A DNA stretch of 64,000 nucleotides, from NCBI RefSeq assembly GCF_019311235.1, contig NZ_JAHWDF010000014.1, positions 20,499 through 84,498 on the forward strand, written 5' to 3'. The DNA comes from Mesonia aestuariivivens. GTDB taxonomy: Bacteria; Bacteroidota; Bacteroidia; Flavobacteriales; Flavobacteriaceae. Of this stretch, positions 1 through 9,597 are shown piece after piece. Below the pieces are notes generated by a model, which was given only the letters and a program-made list of their open reading frames with translations, was not told where the DNA came from and did no database searches. The position numbers and the translations under genes are program-made. Position 1 is the stretch's first letter. Each line of letters begins with the position of its first letter.

Positions 1-2
1 GG

Positions 3-635
3 CATTTAATGACGATTGATGTAGAGAACGGAGAACTTTCAAAACTATATCGTGAAAATGCCTGGCTTAATCACGAACAATTTTCACCTACAGATCCTAA
101 TTTATTAATGTATTGTCACGAAGGTCCTTGGCATAAAGTAAATCGTATTTGGACGTACGATTTATCGACTGGCGATACGACGCTAATTCATAAAAGAACG
201 GTACATCGTGAAATTGCCGGACACGAGTTTTTTAGTCCCGATGGAAAAACCATCTGGTTCGATTTGCAAATTCCACGGGGAGAAACATTTTACTTAGCAG
301 GGAAAAATATTGACACTGGCGAAGAAACACGCTACCAATTAGAAAGAGACGAATGGTCTATTCATTACAATATTTCACCTGATATGAAAACATTTGCCGG
401 TGATGGAGGCGATAAATCTCAGGTAGCGCACGCTGAAGACGGACAATGGATTTATCATTTCACCCCTAACGGAAAAGAGTTGGATTCTGAAAAACTCGTA
501 GATATGAGTAAACATAATTACGATTTAGAACCCAACGTGCATTTTTCACCTGATGGAAAATGGATTATTTTTAGAGCTAATTTTGAGGGAAGTACTCAAA
601 TTTATGCCGTAAAGATAGAAAAACACAAAGCTTAA
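3..635 (+). CDS. Oligogalacturonide lyase, PL22 family (5' end missing)
   Basis: C-terminal part of a beta-propeller enzyme that cleaves unsaturated oligogalacturonides, the last depolymerisation step of pectin. The frame is open to the window edge (H-L precede the ATG at 9), so that ATG is internal. Seen: repeated FSPDGK blades and the motif NHEQFSP followed by CHEGPW, which carries the His and Gln residues that I associate with metal binding in PL22. No signal peptide can be judged. The stop is 2 bp before the GH106 start, so the three genes form one operon. The family assignment rests on the CHEGPW region and on the context. Confidence 0.85.
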   Translation, partial: HLMTIDVENGELSKLYRENAWLNHEQFSPTDPNLLMYCHEGPWHKVNRIWTYDLSTGDTTLIHKRTVHREIAGHEFFSPDGKTIWFDLQIPRGETFYLAGKNIDTGEETRYQLERDEWSIHYNISPDMKTFAGDGGDKSQVAHAEDGQWIYHFTPNGKELDSEKLVDMSKHNYDLEPNVHFSPDGKWIIFRANFEGSTQIYAVKIEKHKA

Positions 636-637
636 GC

Positions 638-3346
638 ATGAAGAAATTACTTATACTTAACTTATTATTATTATTAATAGGAAGCACTGCTTTCGCACAA
701 AACTCTTTTTCGGGATTACCGGAAATGACCAATATCCAAAAACCTTGGACGCGTTGGTGGTGGATGGGAAATGCGGTTGATAAAGAAAATTTACGTGATA
801 ATTTAATTCAGTTAAGTGAAGCCGGGATAGGTGGCGTTGAAATCACTCCGATCTACGGCGTAAAAGGTGAAGAAGAAAAATTTATCGACTATTTATCTCC
901 GAAATGGATGGAAATGTTGGATTACACCCTCCAAACTGCAGATAGTTTAGGCATTCAGGTCGATATGGTTTTAGGAACCGGTTGGCCGTATGGTGGTCCG
1001 CAAGTTTCCCGCGAAGATGCTGCTACTAAATTGATCGTAAGAAAATATGAAGTAAAGAAAAACGAGCGGATCAAAGAGAAAATTCAACCTAATGACAAAG
1101 AAGATTATGCAAATTTGAAATATCTCGTGGCTTATGGTCACCAAGGAACTTACTTGGATTTAACCGATGAGTTAGAGGGTGATGAACTGAACTGGAAAGC
1201 TAAAAAAGAACATTTTACGCTTTATGCTATCTTTGTAGGGAAAACCGGGCAGCATGTGAAGCGGTCCGCACCGGGAGGAAAAGGCTTTACTTTAGATCAT
1301 TATTCAAAAAAGGCCTTTGAAAATTATGCACAACCTTTTGATGAGGTTCTACCACCTTTTAAAAATAGAATCCGAGCGATTTTTAATGACAGTTACGAAG
1401 TTTACGGTAGTAATTTTACTCCCGAATTTTTTGAAAAGTTTGAAACATACCGCGGTTACGACCTTAAAAAACATTTACCGGAACTTTTTAGTCGAATGAA
1501 TACTGAACTTGCTAATCGCGTAAAAGGAGATTACCGAGAAACATTATCAGATTTATTGTTGAATGATTTTAATAAACCTTGGACGGATTGGACGAATGGT
1601 TACGGATTTAAAACCAAGCTGCAAGCACACGGTTCTCCTGGGAATTTAATTGATTTGTACGCTTCTGCCGATATTCCAGAATGTGAAACCTTTGGTTCGA
1701 TGCCATTTGATATTCCCGGTTTACGCAGAAAAGCTGAAAACATTAGAAATGGCGATGCCGATCCAGTTATGCTAAAGTTTTCTTCTTCCGCAGGGCACAT
1801 TGCTGGCCGACCTCTGATCTCTTCCGAAAGCTTTACGTGGTTACGCGATCATTTTAAAACCGCTTTATCGCAAACCAAACCCGAGGCAGAAGAATTGTTG
1901 CTGAATGGCGTTAACCATATGTTTTTTCACGGAACAACCTATTCCCCTGAAAGAGCCGCTTGGCCGGGTTGGAAGTTTTATGCTTCGGTAAATATGAGTC
2001 CGAATAATACCATTTGGGAAGACGCGCCAGAAATGTTCTCCTATTTAGCCAACTCGCAGCAAATTTTACAAGCCGGAAATCCTGATAATGAAATTTTAGT
2101 GTATTGGCCTATTTATGATGTTTGGAACCGTCAGTTAAACAATCAATTGTTCTTTCAGTTTAAAATACATTCATTGGAAGAATGGTTACACGGCACTTCT
2201 TTTTATGAAATAAGTACCAATTTGATGAAAAAAGGCTACGGAATCGATTTTATTTCAGATGCGTTTATTGCGGAGGCGAAAGTGAAAAATGGGGAACTTC
2301 AGTTACCCGGCGGAAGTTTTAAAGCGTTAGTCGTTCCGGAAGCGAAATACATTCCATTGGAAACGCTTGAAAAATTACTTCAACTTAAAAAAGAAGGCGC
2401 CACTATTATTTTTAAAGCTTTGCCTCAACATGTTCCGGGGCTAAAAGATTTCCGCAGTAAAGAAAAGCAACTCGTTCAATTACTAAAGTCGAATCGAATT
2501 CAGCCTCAGCAAAATATAGATGAAGCTTTACAAGCAGCGAATGTGAAGCCAGAAGCATTGGTAAATACCGGATTAAAATATATTCGAAGGGAATTGAACG
2601 GAGAAAAACTTTACTTTTTGGTAAATCATACCGCTAAGAATGTCGATAAGTTTATTTCTATCCAGCATCATGCGAATCAAGTCACATTATTTGATGCGTT
2701 GAATAATATCAAAGGAAAAGCGAGAATTCAGCAAGATGGAACAATTACGAAAGTTTGGGTGCAACTGGAACCAGGTGAAAGTATATTCTTAAAAACTGGT
2801 CGTGAAGATGATATAGAAGATTGGTTATATGTGGAAGAAGAAAACGAAAGTTTTGAACTCACCGGAACATGGAAGATTGATTTCTTACGAGGAGGGCCAA
2901 CATTACCGTCTTCTGGAGATATGAAAACGTTAACCTCTTGGACAAATTTAGGGACCGATGCTGAAAATTTTTCGGGAACGGCAAGTTATGAACTGGAATT
3001 TGATGCTCCAAAATCTAACGTAAAGCTTTGGAGATTAGATTTAGGCGAAGTACGTGAAAGTGCTAAAGTTTGGTTGAATGGGGATTATGTAGGAAGTAGT
3101 TGGTCGATTCCGCACCAATTGATTTTGAAAAATTTAAACGAAAAAAATAATACCCTAAGAATTGAAGTCACCAATTTACCGGCTAATCGAATTCGAGCTA
3201 AAGAGAATCGGGGAGAAGAATGGAAAATTTTCTACGAGATCAATATGGTCAACAAAGATTATAAAGAATTCGACGCCACCCAATGGGAGGTAACGCCATC
3301 CGGATTGGTCACTCCTGTCAAATTAATTCCGCTTAAAAAGAAATAA
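638..3346 (+). CDS. GH106-like alpha-L-rhamnosidase, secreted
   Basis: 902 residues with a signal peptide (about 1-21, cleavage after AFAQ). The N-terminal stretch WTRWWWMGNAV and the following GGVEITPIYG are typical of GH106 rhamnosidases, which remove terminal L-rhamnose from rhamnogalacturonan side chains. The C-terminal part (about 720-900) has a galactose-binding-like beta-sandwich with an LGEVRESAKVWLNG strand pattern. It starts 2 bp after the PL22 stop and ends 10 bp before the GH105 gene. The three activities together fit periplasmic rhamnogalacturonan-I breakdown. The exact linkage specificity is inferred. Confidence 0.88.
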   Translation: MKKLLILNLLLLLIGSTAFAQNSFSGLPEMTNIQKPWTRWWWMGNAVDKENLRDNLIQLSEAGIGGVEITPIYGVKGEEEKFIDYLSPKWMEMLDYTLQTADSLGIQVDMVLGTGWPYGGPQVSREDAATKLIVRKYEVKKNERIKEKIQPNDKEDYANLKYLVAYGHQGTYLDLTDELEGDELNWKAKKEHFTLYAIFVGKTGQHVKRSAPGGKGFTLDHYSKKAFENYAQPFDEVLPPFKNRIRAIFNDSYEVYGSNFTPEFFEKFETYRGYDLKKHLPELFSRMNTELANRVKGDYRETLSDLLLNDFNKPWTDWTNGYGFKTKLQAHGSPGNLIDLYASADIPECETFGSMPFDIPGLRRKAENIRNGDADPVMLKFSSSAGHIAGRPLISSESFTWLRDHFKTALSQTKPEAEELLLNGVNHMFFHGTTYSPERAAWPGWKFYASVNMSPNNTIWEDAPEMFSYLANSQQILQAGNPDNEILVYWPIYDVWNRQLNNQLFFQFKIHSLEEWLHGTSFYEISTNLMKKGYGIDFISDAFIAEAKVKNGELQLPGGSFKALVVPEAKYIPLETLEKLLQLKKEGATIIFKALPQHVPGLKDFRSKEKQLVQLLKSNRIQPQQNIDEALQAANVKPEALVNTGLKYIRRELNGEKLYFLVNHTAKNVDKFISIQHHANQVTLFDALNNIKGKARIQQDGTITKVWVQLEPGESIFLKTGREDDIEDWLYVEEENESFELTGTWKIDFLRGGPTLPSSGDMKTLTSWTNLGTDAENFSGTASYELEFDAPKSNVKLWRLDLGEVRESAKVWLNGDYVGSSWSIPHQLILKNLNEKNNTLRIEVTNLPANRIRAKENRGEEWKIFYEINMVNKDYKEFDATQWEVTPSGLVTPVKLIPLKKK

Positions 3347-3356
3347 TTTATATAAA

Positions 3357-4481
3357 ATGAAGAGATTATATTTTGCTTTTGTATTACTATTTGTTTCAAC
3401 GATATCGATTGCGCAATCTACCATTGATAGAAAACAAGTTTTAGAAGAAATGATGTTGGCTAATCAATATTTTATGGATAAATGGCCTGATACCGGGAAA
3501 ACCATTATTACGAATAAAGAACGGCCAAGTAATATCTGGACGCGTGCGGTTTATTATGAAGGTCTAATGGCTTTGCATGAAATTTATCCCAAAGAAGAAT
3601 ATTATCAATATGCCTTAGATTGGGCAAATTCTCATCATTGGGGTTTTAATGGAGGTAACACGACGAGAAATGCCGATAATTATTGCGCGGCACAAACGTA
3701 TATTGATTTATACAATTTACAACCTAATCCAGAAAAGTTAAAGAATACCCGAGCTTGTATGCAGAAGTTTTTAAACACCCTACAAAATGACGATTGGGAT
3801 TGGATTGACGCCATACAAATGGGAATGCCGGTCTTTGCTAAAATGGGTGTTTTAGAGAAAGATGAGCGTTATTTTGAGAAAATGTACCAGATGTATATGG
3901 CTTCTCGAAATGAAATAGGAGAGAAGGGGTTATTTAATGAGAAAGACGGACTTTGGTGGAGAGATGCTGACTTCGATCCGCCTTATCAAGAGCCCAACGG
4001 AGAAGATGCTTATTGGAGCCGTGGGAACGGTTGGGTAATTGGTGCGTTGGCAAAAACGCTTTCAATAATTCCTGAAGATGCTCCGCATCGCAAGCAGTAT
4101 ATCGACGATTTAAAAGCAATGGCAGCTGCTTTGAAGAAAGTACAACGTAAAGATGGGTTTTGGAATGTGAGCTTGCACGATAAAAAACACTTTGGCGGAA
4201 AAGAACTATCAGGCACCGCTTTATTTGTTTACGGAATGGCTTATGGGGTCAATAATAATTTATTAGATCGAGATGAATATTTACCGGTTATACTAAAAGG
4301 TTGGAATGCGATGGAGGAAGAAGGTTTACACGATAATGGCTTTTTAGGTTATTTACAATCTACCGGAAAAGAACCAAAAGACGGTCAGCCTCTTTCTTAC
4401 GACAAAATTCCAGATTTTGAAGATTATGGTTTAGGCTGCTTTCTATTAGCGGGCAGTGAGATATATCGATTAGAGTTTTAA
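3357..4481 (+). CDS. GH105 unsaturated rhamnogalacturonyl/galacturonyl hydrolase
   Basis: 374 residues with a signal peptide (about 1-19, SISIAQ). GH105 enzymes (YteR/RhiN type) hydrate the 4,5-unsaturated uronic acid that lyases leave at the non-reducing end. Seen: the alpha/alpha-toroid motifs WDWIDAIQMGMPVFAKMG, with the Asp expected to be catalytic, and YWSRGNGWVIGAL. Last gene of the PL22-GH106-GH105 operon, followed by two hairpins at 4518-4545 and 4561-4588. No SusC/SusD or regulator is within the window, so the rest of the utilisation locus must lie to the left. Confidence 0.9.
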   Translation: MKRLYFAFVLLFVSTISIAQSTIDRKQVLEEMMLANQYFMDKWPDTGKTIITNKERPSNIWTRAVYYEGLMALHEIYPKEEYYQYALDWANSHHWGFNGGNTTRNADNYCAAQTYIDLYNLQPNPEKLKNTRACMQKFLNTLQNDDWDWIDAIQMGMPVFAKMGVLEKDERYFEKMYQMYMASRNEIGEKGLFNEKDGLWWRDADFDPPYQEPNGEDAYWSRGNGWVIGALAKTLSIIPEDAPHRKQYIDDLKAMAAALKKVQRKDGFWNVSLHDKKHFGGKELSGTALFVYGMAYGVNNNLLDRDEYLPVILKGWNAMEEEGLHDNGFLGYLQSTGKEPKDGQPLSYDKIPDFEDYGLGCFLLAGSEIYRLEF

Positions 4482-4560
4482 AACTTTTTAATTGATTTTT
4501 TAGATTTGGTTTGAAGTCCTGTTTTTCTACGATGAGAACAGGGCTTTTTTTGTATAAAAA

Positions 4561-4588
4561 ATCCTTCAGTTCAATTGAACTGAAGGAT
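4561..4588. terminator. Perfect palindrome, bidirectional terminator
   Basis: A 14-bp perfect inverted repeat (left arm ATCCTTCAGTTCAA) flanked by A5 on the left and T3 on the right, between the convergent GH105 and beta-helix genes. A second, weaker hairpin with CCTGTT / GAACAGG arms and a T7 tail lies just upstream at 4518-4545 and would serve the plus strand. Confidence 0.85.
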
Positions 4589-4612
4589 TTTAATTTTAAA
4601 ACTTAAAGACTT

Positions 4613-6079
4613 TTATTCTACTATTAATTTTTCGATTTTTATAGCATTTCCTTTTTTAAACTGAATTAGATACATTCCTGATTTCAGTGAAATATCAATT
4701 TGATTTTCTTCTTCTCTAAGCTTAAAGTTTTGTAATTGTTTTCCCGTTAAATCTAATATTGTGATGCCTTCTAATTGCTGAGTATTTTCAATAAATAATT
4801 TGTTCAAAGCAGGATTAGGATAGAAAGTAATTTTTTCTAATTCAATTTTATTTATATCCATAGCTTCGCAGTCTACAGGATCATAAAGTACTTCACCCAA
4901 ACTGCTATCATCAGGTTGATGAAAGATTACACTTTCAGCATCTGCAAGCGTATTTTCCTGTCCTTCAATCCAACAGTTGTGTAAGGCCGTGATCGTATTT
5001 GGTGTATTATTATATAAGGCGTAAGTTACTCCGCCATTTTCGTTATTGGCAAAAACATTACCGCCGGGATTTTCATCGTTATCACCTAAATTGATAGAAG
5101 CTTCACCAATAACAGTAATTCCCCACAAATTTCCTCTAACTTCATTATTGGTAGCTATAATTTCTTGAGTATTAGAAGATGAATTTAAAGAAATTCCGCT
5201 ACCGCCAAGATTGGGAATTCCTTGCGTATTGTTATCTTCAATTATATTATTTCTGAGGTAAGCAAAAGAATTTCCGCCTACTATAGTAATTCCATAGCGA
5301 TTATTGGTAATAGTATTGTCGTCTATAATACACCTAATTTCAGATCCTGTTAAGTTTGCAACAGCAATACCGCCAACTTGATCTAATTCAGGATCTCCTA
5401 TAATTGTATTTTGAATAATTTTTAAGGTATCAATACCAGAAGGTCCCATATTAATCTGAGGTCGGTTTTGGTTACTTTGTCCATTACCTTCTAAATAATT
5501 ACCAGTAATAATTGCTGAAACTTCTTGATTAGCTCCAGAAGCCACCGCAGGTAAATCATTTTCAATAAAGGTGTTGTTTTTAATAATTGGAGAACCATAA
5601 GAAACAGAAACCACGGCTCCTGTGGTAGCTCCCGTCACATTATAGGCTAAATAACTATTGGTTAAAGTAAAATTATCGGTAAGTACACGTAAACCGCCAC
5701 CATTTTTAATTACTGTATTATTAATATTTATTTCTGAATTGTCTTCAAATCGAAAGCCTTCATATGGAGTTAAACTATCGGTGGCTGTAATCACCATTTC
5801 TCCTGTAGCTGGATGACTCGAAAAATATCCAAAAACTTGAATAAGCACATTTTCGTCTATATATAATGACTCAGCTGAAGAAAGCTGAAAAGAATCGTTC
5901 TCCGCTATAATTAAATCATCCGTTAAGGTGTAATTTGTTCCGTCAAAAATAAGAGGAGAGTTCGTTGTATTAAGTAGGTCTGTGAGGGTCCAACTGACCC
6001 CTGTATTTGGTGTGGTGTATTGTGCTTTACTTCCTATAAAACATAAAAAAGCAAATAAGGCGAGGGTAATTTTTTTCAT
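4613..6079 (-). CDS. Secreted right-handed beta-helix protein with T9SS type A sorting domain
   Basis: 488 residues. Signal peptide about 1-19 (FIGSKAQ). Residues about 70-380 show parallel beta-helix repeats rich in Asn/Ile/Gly (INNTVIKN, NNTFIEN, ITGNYLEGN, IIQNTIIGD). Residues about 415-488 are a Por secretion tail: YPNPALNKLFIEN, LDLTGK and a final GMYLIQFKKG strand. The protein should cross the outer membrane by the type IX system and be anchored or released. Beta-helix folds often bind or cut polysaccharides, and the pectin operon next door makes that plausible, but no catalytic motif is recognised. Own transcription unit. Confidence 0.85.
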   Translation of the reverse strand: MKKITLALFAFLCFIGSKAQYTTPNTGVSWTLTDLLNTTNSPLIFDGTNYTLTDDLIIAENDSFQLSSAESLYIDENVLIQVFGYFSSHPATGEMVITATDSLTPYEGFRFEDNSEININNTVIKNGGGLRVLTDNFTLTNSYLAYNVTGATTGAVVSVSYGSPIIKNNTFIENDLPAVASGANQEVSAIITGNYLEGNGQSNQNRPQINMGPSGIDTLKIIQNTIIGDPELDQVGGIAVANLTGSEIRCIIDDNTITNNRYGITIVGGNSFAYLRNNIIEDNNTQGIPNLGGSGISLNSSSNTQEIIATNNEVRGNLWGITVIGEASINLGDNDENPGGNVFANNENGGVTYALYNNTPNTITALHNCWIEGQENTLADAESVIFHQPDDSSLGEVLYDPVDCEAMDINKIELEKITFYPNPALNKLFIENTQQLEGITILDLTGKQLQNFKLREEENQIDISLKSGMYLIQFKKGNAIKIEKLIVE

Positions 6080-6167
6080 AATTATTCTATTAAGGTTTGT
6101 GTTGAAAAACTTTGATAATTAGAAAAATACTTAAAATCTTTTGAGATAAGAAATAATCTTAAATAAA

Positions 6168-6196
6168 AAAAGCTCCTCGAAAAGAGAAGCTTTTTT
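6168..6196 (-). terminator. Terminator of tRNA-Leu
   Basis: On the minus strand an AAGCTTCTC / GAGGAGCTT hairpin followed by a T-run lies immediately downstream of the tRNA 3' end. The stem is imperfect but the position is right. Confidence 0.6.
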
Positions 6197-6280
6197 GGTG
6201 CGGGCGGGGAGACTCGAACTCCCACACCTTGCGGCACTAGATCCTAAGTCTAGCGTGTCTACCAATTCCACCACGCCCGC
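6196..6280 (-). tRNA. tRNA-Leu (anticodon UAG)
   Basis: Read on the minus strand: 7-bp acceptor stem GCGGGCG / CGCCCGC, D-arm with GGTAGACAC, anticodon stem CTAGA / TCTAG around loop CTTAGGA (anticodon TAG, reads CUA/CUG), a long variable arm (TGCCGCAAGGTGT) as expected for a class II tRNA, T-loop GTTCGAGTC, and an encoded 3' ACCA. All leucine identity features are visible. A hairpin in the leader (6281-6315) and a clear promoter upstream complete the unit. Confidence 0.95.
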
Positions 6281-6324
6281 ATTAAAACTTAGCAACAAAC
6301 TTAGGATAGTTTGCTAAGCGGTTG

Positions 6325-6354
6325 CAAATATAAATAAACATTTTAATATTCAAA
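6325..6354 (-). promoter_or_regulatory. Bacteroidota-type promoter of tRNA-Leu
   Basis: On the minus strand a TTTG (-33, 6354-6351) is separated by 18 bp from TATATTTG (-7, 6332-6325), matching the TTTG-N19-TAnnTTTG consensus of the Bacteroidota primary sigma factor. The tRNA begins 44 bp further on. Confidence 0.7.
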
Positions 6355-6426
6355 GAAAGTATCCCATAAAATTTCAATTTTTAAAAACATCTTGTTATCT
6401 TGTCACTTGAACAAAAAAAAGTTTTC

Positions 6427-7815
6427 ATGAATAAGAGCAGAGCTTATATAGAAGAGCATAAAGAACGTTTTCTACAAGAACTCATAGAGTTATTGAAAAT
6501 CCCTTCCATAAGTGCAGATTCAGCCTACAAAGCAGATGTTATTAAAACGGCAACAGCTGTAAAAGAGAGTTTAGCAAGTGCGGGTTGCGATCTAACAGAA
6601 ATTTGTGAAACTCCTGGCTATCCAGTAGTTTACGGAGAGAAAATGATCGATAAAAATTTGCCAACGGTCTTAGTTTACGGGCATTATGATGTGCAACCTC
6701 CAGATCCTATTAACTTGTGGGATTCTCCGCCATTTGAACCCGTAATTAAAAAAACCGAAACTCATCCCGAAGGTGCTATTTTTGCACGAGGTGCCTGCGA
6801 TGATAAAGGGCAAATGTATATGCACGTGAAAGCCTTAGAATACATGGTAAAAAATGATGATTTACCATGTAATGTGAAGTTTATGATTGAAGGCGAAGAA
6901 GAAGTAGGAAGCGAAAATTTAGGTTGGTTTATTGAACGCAATCACGAAAAATTAAAAAATGATGTGATTTTAATCTCAGATACGGGGATGATTGCTAAAG
7001 ATGTACCTTCAATTACTACTGGTTTACGCGGATTAAGTTATGTAGAAGTAGAAGTTACGGGGCCAAATCGTGATTTGCATTCTGGACTTTATGGAGGCGC
7101 TGTCGCTAATCCTATTAATGTCTTAAGCAAGATGATTGCTTCGCTTCACGATGAAAATAACCATATTACGATACCAGGCTTTTACGATAAAGTAGAAGAG
7201 CTTACGCAAAAAGAGCGAGCAAAAATGGGTGAAGCTCCTTTTGACTTAGAGAATTATAAAAAAGCCTTAGATCTTCATGATGTGTATGGTGAAAAAGGAT
7301 ACACTACTAACGAGAGAAACTCAATTCGTCCAACCTTAGATGTGAACGGAATTTGGGGTGGTTATACAGGTGAAGGTGCTAAAACCGTTATTGCTAGCAA
7401 AGCGTTTGCAAAGATATCTATGCGTTTGGTCCCTCACCAAGACTGGAAAGAAATTACTGAGTTATTTAAAAAACATTTTGAAAGTATAGCCCCAAGTGGA
7501 GTTACGGTAGATGTGAAACCACACCATGGCGGGCAAGGTTATGTAACCCCAATCGATGGAATTGAATACCAAGCCGCCAGTGAAGCTTATCAAGAAGTTT
7601 TTGGGAAAGAACCTATACCACAGCGCAGCGGCGGTAGCATACCTATTGTTTCTTTATTTGAAAAAGAATTACAAAGTAAAACCATCTTAATGGGCTTTGG
7701 TTTAGATACCGATGCGATTCACTCTCCCAATGAACATTTCGGAATTTGGAATTATTTAAAAGGAATAGAAACCATTCCTTTTTTCTATAAACATTTTGCG
7801 AAATTGAAAAAATAA
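6427..7815 (+). CDS. M20 family dipeptidase
   Basis: 462 residues. Zinc aminoacylase/carboxypeptidase family that splits dipeptides in the cytoplasm. Seen: VYGHYDVQPPD (metal His/Asp), ARGACDDKGQ (bridging Asp), EGEEEVGS (catalytic Glu pair), the dimerisation lid with DLHSGLYGGAVANP, and near the end GGSIPIVSLF and a terminal metal His in DAIHSPNEHFG. A TTG nine codons upstream (6400) is also in frame, but the ATG at 6427 gives the usual family N-terminus (MNKSRAYIEEHK). Single-gene unit with a strong hairpin after the stop. Confidence 0.92.
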   Translation: MNKSRAYIEEHKERFLQELIELLKIPSISADSAYKADVIKTATAVKESLASAGCDLTEICETPGYPVVYGEKMIDKNLPTVLVYGHYDVQPPDPINLWDSPPFEPVIKKTETHPEGAIFARGACDDKGQMYMHVKALEYMVKNDDLPCNVKFMIEGEEEVGSENLGWFIERNHEKLKNDVILISDTGMIAKDVPSITTGLRGLSYVEVEVTGPNRDLHSGLYGGAVANPINVLSKMIASLHDENNHITIPGFYDKVEELTQKERAKMGEAPFDLENYKKALDLHDVYGEKGYTTNERNSIRPTLDVNGIWGGYTGEGAKTVIASKAFAKISMRLVPHQDWKEITELFKKHFESIAPSGVTVDVKPHHGGQGYVTPIDGIEYQAASEAYQEVFGKEPIPQRSGGSIPIVSLFEKELQSKTILMGFGLDTDAIHSPNEHFGIWNYLKGIETIPFFYKHFAKLKK

Positions 7816-7822
7816 GTTTATT

Positions 7823-7856
7823 AAAAAACCTCTTCCAAATTTTGAAGAGGTTTTTT
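7823..7856. terminator. Bidirectional terminator
   Basis: Perfect 13-bp stem AAAAAACCTCTTC / GAAGAGGTTTTTT with an 8-nt loop, between the convergent M20 peptidase and membrane hydrolase genes. Confidence 0.9.
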
Positions 7857-7882
7857 AGTTATAGCATTTTTTTAATTGAAAT

Positions 7883-8878
7883 TTAATTTCCTTTAAGTCT
7901 CGACCATAATTCTTCAACTAACTTTTTAGCTTGTTCAGTGTCTTTTTCTTTTTCTGTGATAATAACATTTCCGTTTTGTTTTTGCAATTGAAAACTAAAA
8001 GCGAAATTTTTAGCTGAAGGAGAAAAGCCTAATAAACCAAAGCGTAAATCATTCAAATATAATTTATCGTTTTCTTTGCTAATGGTGTACCAACCTTTAG
8101 TAATATTAATAAGTCGTTGTACTTTTTCTTTATGTTTAAAATCTCCCAGCCATTCGTGGTGTTTAGGGTAAGCGGTAAATTGTATAGGCTGAGAATCGAA
8201 CAATGAATAATGACCTATTAGATAAGCACTCTCTGTATCGACATTTGCTGTCCACAAAATAGTATTGAAGGGAGAAGGTTTGGTCTCCATTTCTATATAT
8301 GAAATGTGTTGTTGCTGAAGCGCATCTTCAAATTTTTGATAGGTAATCCATTTAAACATCAGAGTGATCATCATATAAGCTGAACTGACGATGAGTCCCA
8401 GATTATTTAATTTTCTTCGTTGAGCAGAACCTCTTTTTTGCCGCATGGCTAATATCACAAAAACCAAAAAAGGTAAGGTGTATAGGGGATCGATCACGAA
8501 AATATTCTTGTAAGCTAAGCGCAGATCGAGTGGCCAAAATAATTGTGTACCCCAAGTGGTGTGTGCATCTAAAAGCGGATGCGTGAGAAATCCCCAAAAA
8601 AATAACCAAGCCCAAGCTTTCCAGTTTGCTTTGGTTTCCCATAAAGAAACAAGCCAGCCAAATATGGGGGCAAAAACAATAGAGAATAAAATAGAATGGG
8701 TAAACCCACGATGAATTTCTAAGGCGGTTACCGTATCGACGAAATAGGAAGCAAAAGTATCCAAATCTGGAATTGTTCCAGCAATAGCTCCGTAGAGCAT
8801 CGCTTTATTGCCAACTTTTTTACCAAGAACCGCTTCACCAACGGCAGCACCCAAAACAATTTGCGTTAAAGAATCCAT
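7883..8878 (-). CDS. YdjM-type membrane-bound metal-dependent hydrolase
   Basis: 331 residues. PF04307-type inner-membrane protein: four or five hydrophobic segments in residues 1-170, with conserved metal-ligand motifs TIPDLD (about 36), EIHRGFTHS (about 54) and THPLLDAHTTWGTQLFWP (about 98). The C-terminal 150 residues are soluble, probably periplasmic. The substrate is unknown; some relatives act on phospholipids or are LexA-controlled, but nothing here shows that. The ATG directly abuts the stop of the ZIP gene, so the two are translationally linked. Confidence 0.82.
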   Translation of the reverse strand: MDSLTQIVLGAAVGEAVLGKKVGNKAMLYGAIAGTIPDLDTFASYFVDTVTALEIHRGFTHSILFSIVFAPIFGWLVSLWETKANWKAWAWLFFWGFLTHPLLDAHTTWGTQLFWPLDLRLAYKNIFVIDPLYTLPFLVFVILAMRQKRGSAQRRKLNNLGLIVSSAYMMITLMFKWITYQKFEDALQQQHISYIEMETKPSPFNTILWTANVDTESAYLIGHYSLFDSQPIQFTAYPKHHEWLGDFKHKEKVQRLINITKGWYTISKENDKLYLNDLRFGLLGFSPSAKNFAFSFQLQKQNGNVIITEKEKDTEQAKKLVEELWSRLKGN

Positions 8879-9586
8879 TTAAATAAGTTTTTCTCCTACA
8901 ATTCCTATTAAAAAACCTAAACTAGCTCCTAAAGAAGTAATGTAGTTATTATCGAGTTTACTTTCAGGTATAATTTCTTGAATTAATAAATACAAAATAC
9001 CACCACTAGCAAATGTCATTAAATGGGCGGTAAGGCTAGGAAAATCTCTTAACACAAAATGACCTAAAAGTGCGCCTAGAATTCCGCAAAAACTTAAAAA
9101 GAAAAAAATAATTAATGTTTTTTGAGCAGAATAGCCGCTTTGCACCATGTCTCTATAGGCATTAAAAGCTTCGGGTAAATTTTGAAGACCAATGAATACG
9201 GCAAGTAAAGTTCCCATGTTGGGGTTAATGGCAAAAACGGCCCCTAGTGCAATAGCTTCAGGAATAAAATCCATAAGCATGGCTAAAAGCGTAGCGGTCT
9301 GGCCTCCTTTTTTAGATAAGTACCTGTCAATGAATAAAAAAACTAGCGTTCCTAAAATAAAAGAAAAAGCCATTTCAGAAAGACTTAAATCTTCCATTCC
9401 TGTGGGGATTAACACCAATGCGATGGCTGATAAAATAATGCCTGCTCCAAAAGACATGAGAAAATGTATGATTTCATATTTTACTGGAGTTTCTTTAATG
9501 TGATGATTAAAGAAATTAGCTAAAATGCCTCCCAGAAAAACGGTAAATCCAGCAAATGCTGAATGTAGAATTAATTTAATTAACAT
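8879..9586 (-). CDS. ZIP family metal ion transporter
   Basis: 235 residues with eight predicted membrane spans. ZIP signature in the central helices: MDFIPEAIALGAVFA (TM4) and FIGLQNLPEAFNAY (TM5), the His/Asn/Glu-rich pair that lines the metal site; TM7 has SGGILYLLIQEIIPES. It would move Zn2+ or a similar divalent metal into the cytoplasm or out of it; direction and ion are not visible. Located between the MutS-like gene (11 bp upstream) and the membrane hydrolase (0 bp downstream). Confidence 0.88.
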   Translation of the reverse strand: MLIKLILHSAFAGFTVFLGGILANFFNHHIKETPVKYEIIHFLMSFGAGIILSAIALVLIPTGMEDLSLSEMAFSFILGTLVFLFIDRYLSKKGGQTATLLAMLMDFIPEAIALGAVFAINPNMGTLLAVFIGLQNLPEAFNAYRDMVQSGYSAQKTLIIFFFLSFCGILGALLGHFVLRDFPSLTAHLMTFASGGILYLLIQEIIPESKLDNNYITSLGASLGFLIGIVGEKLI

Positions 9587-9597
9587 AGCATAAAAAG

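Noticed and set aside
6400..6426. TTG start nine codons before the M20 peptidase ATG
   Set aside because: The extra residues are not typical for the family and the ATG at 6427 gives the usual start.
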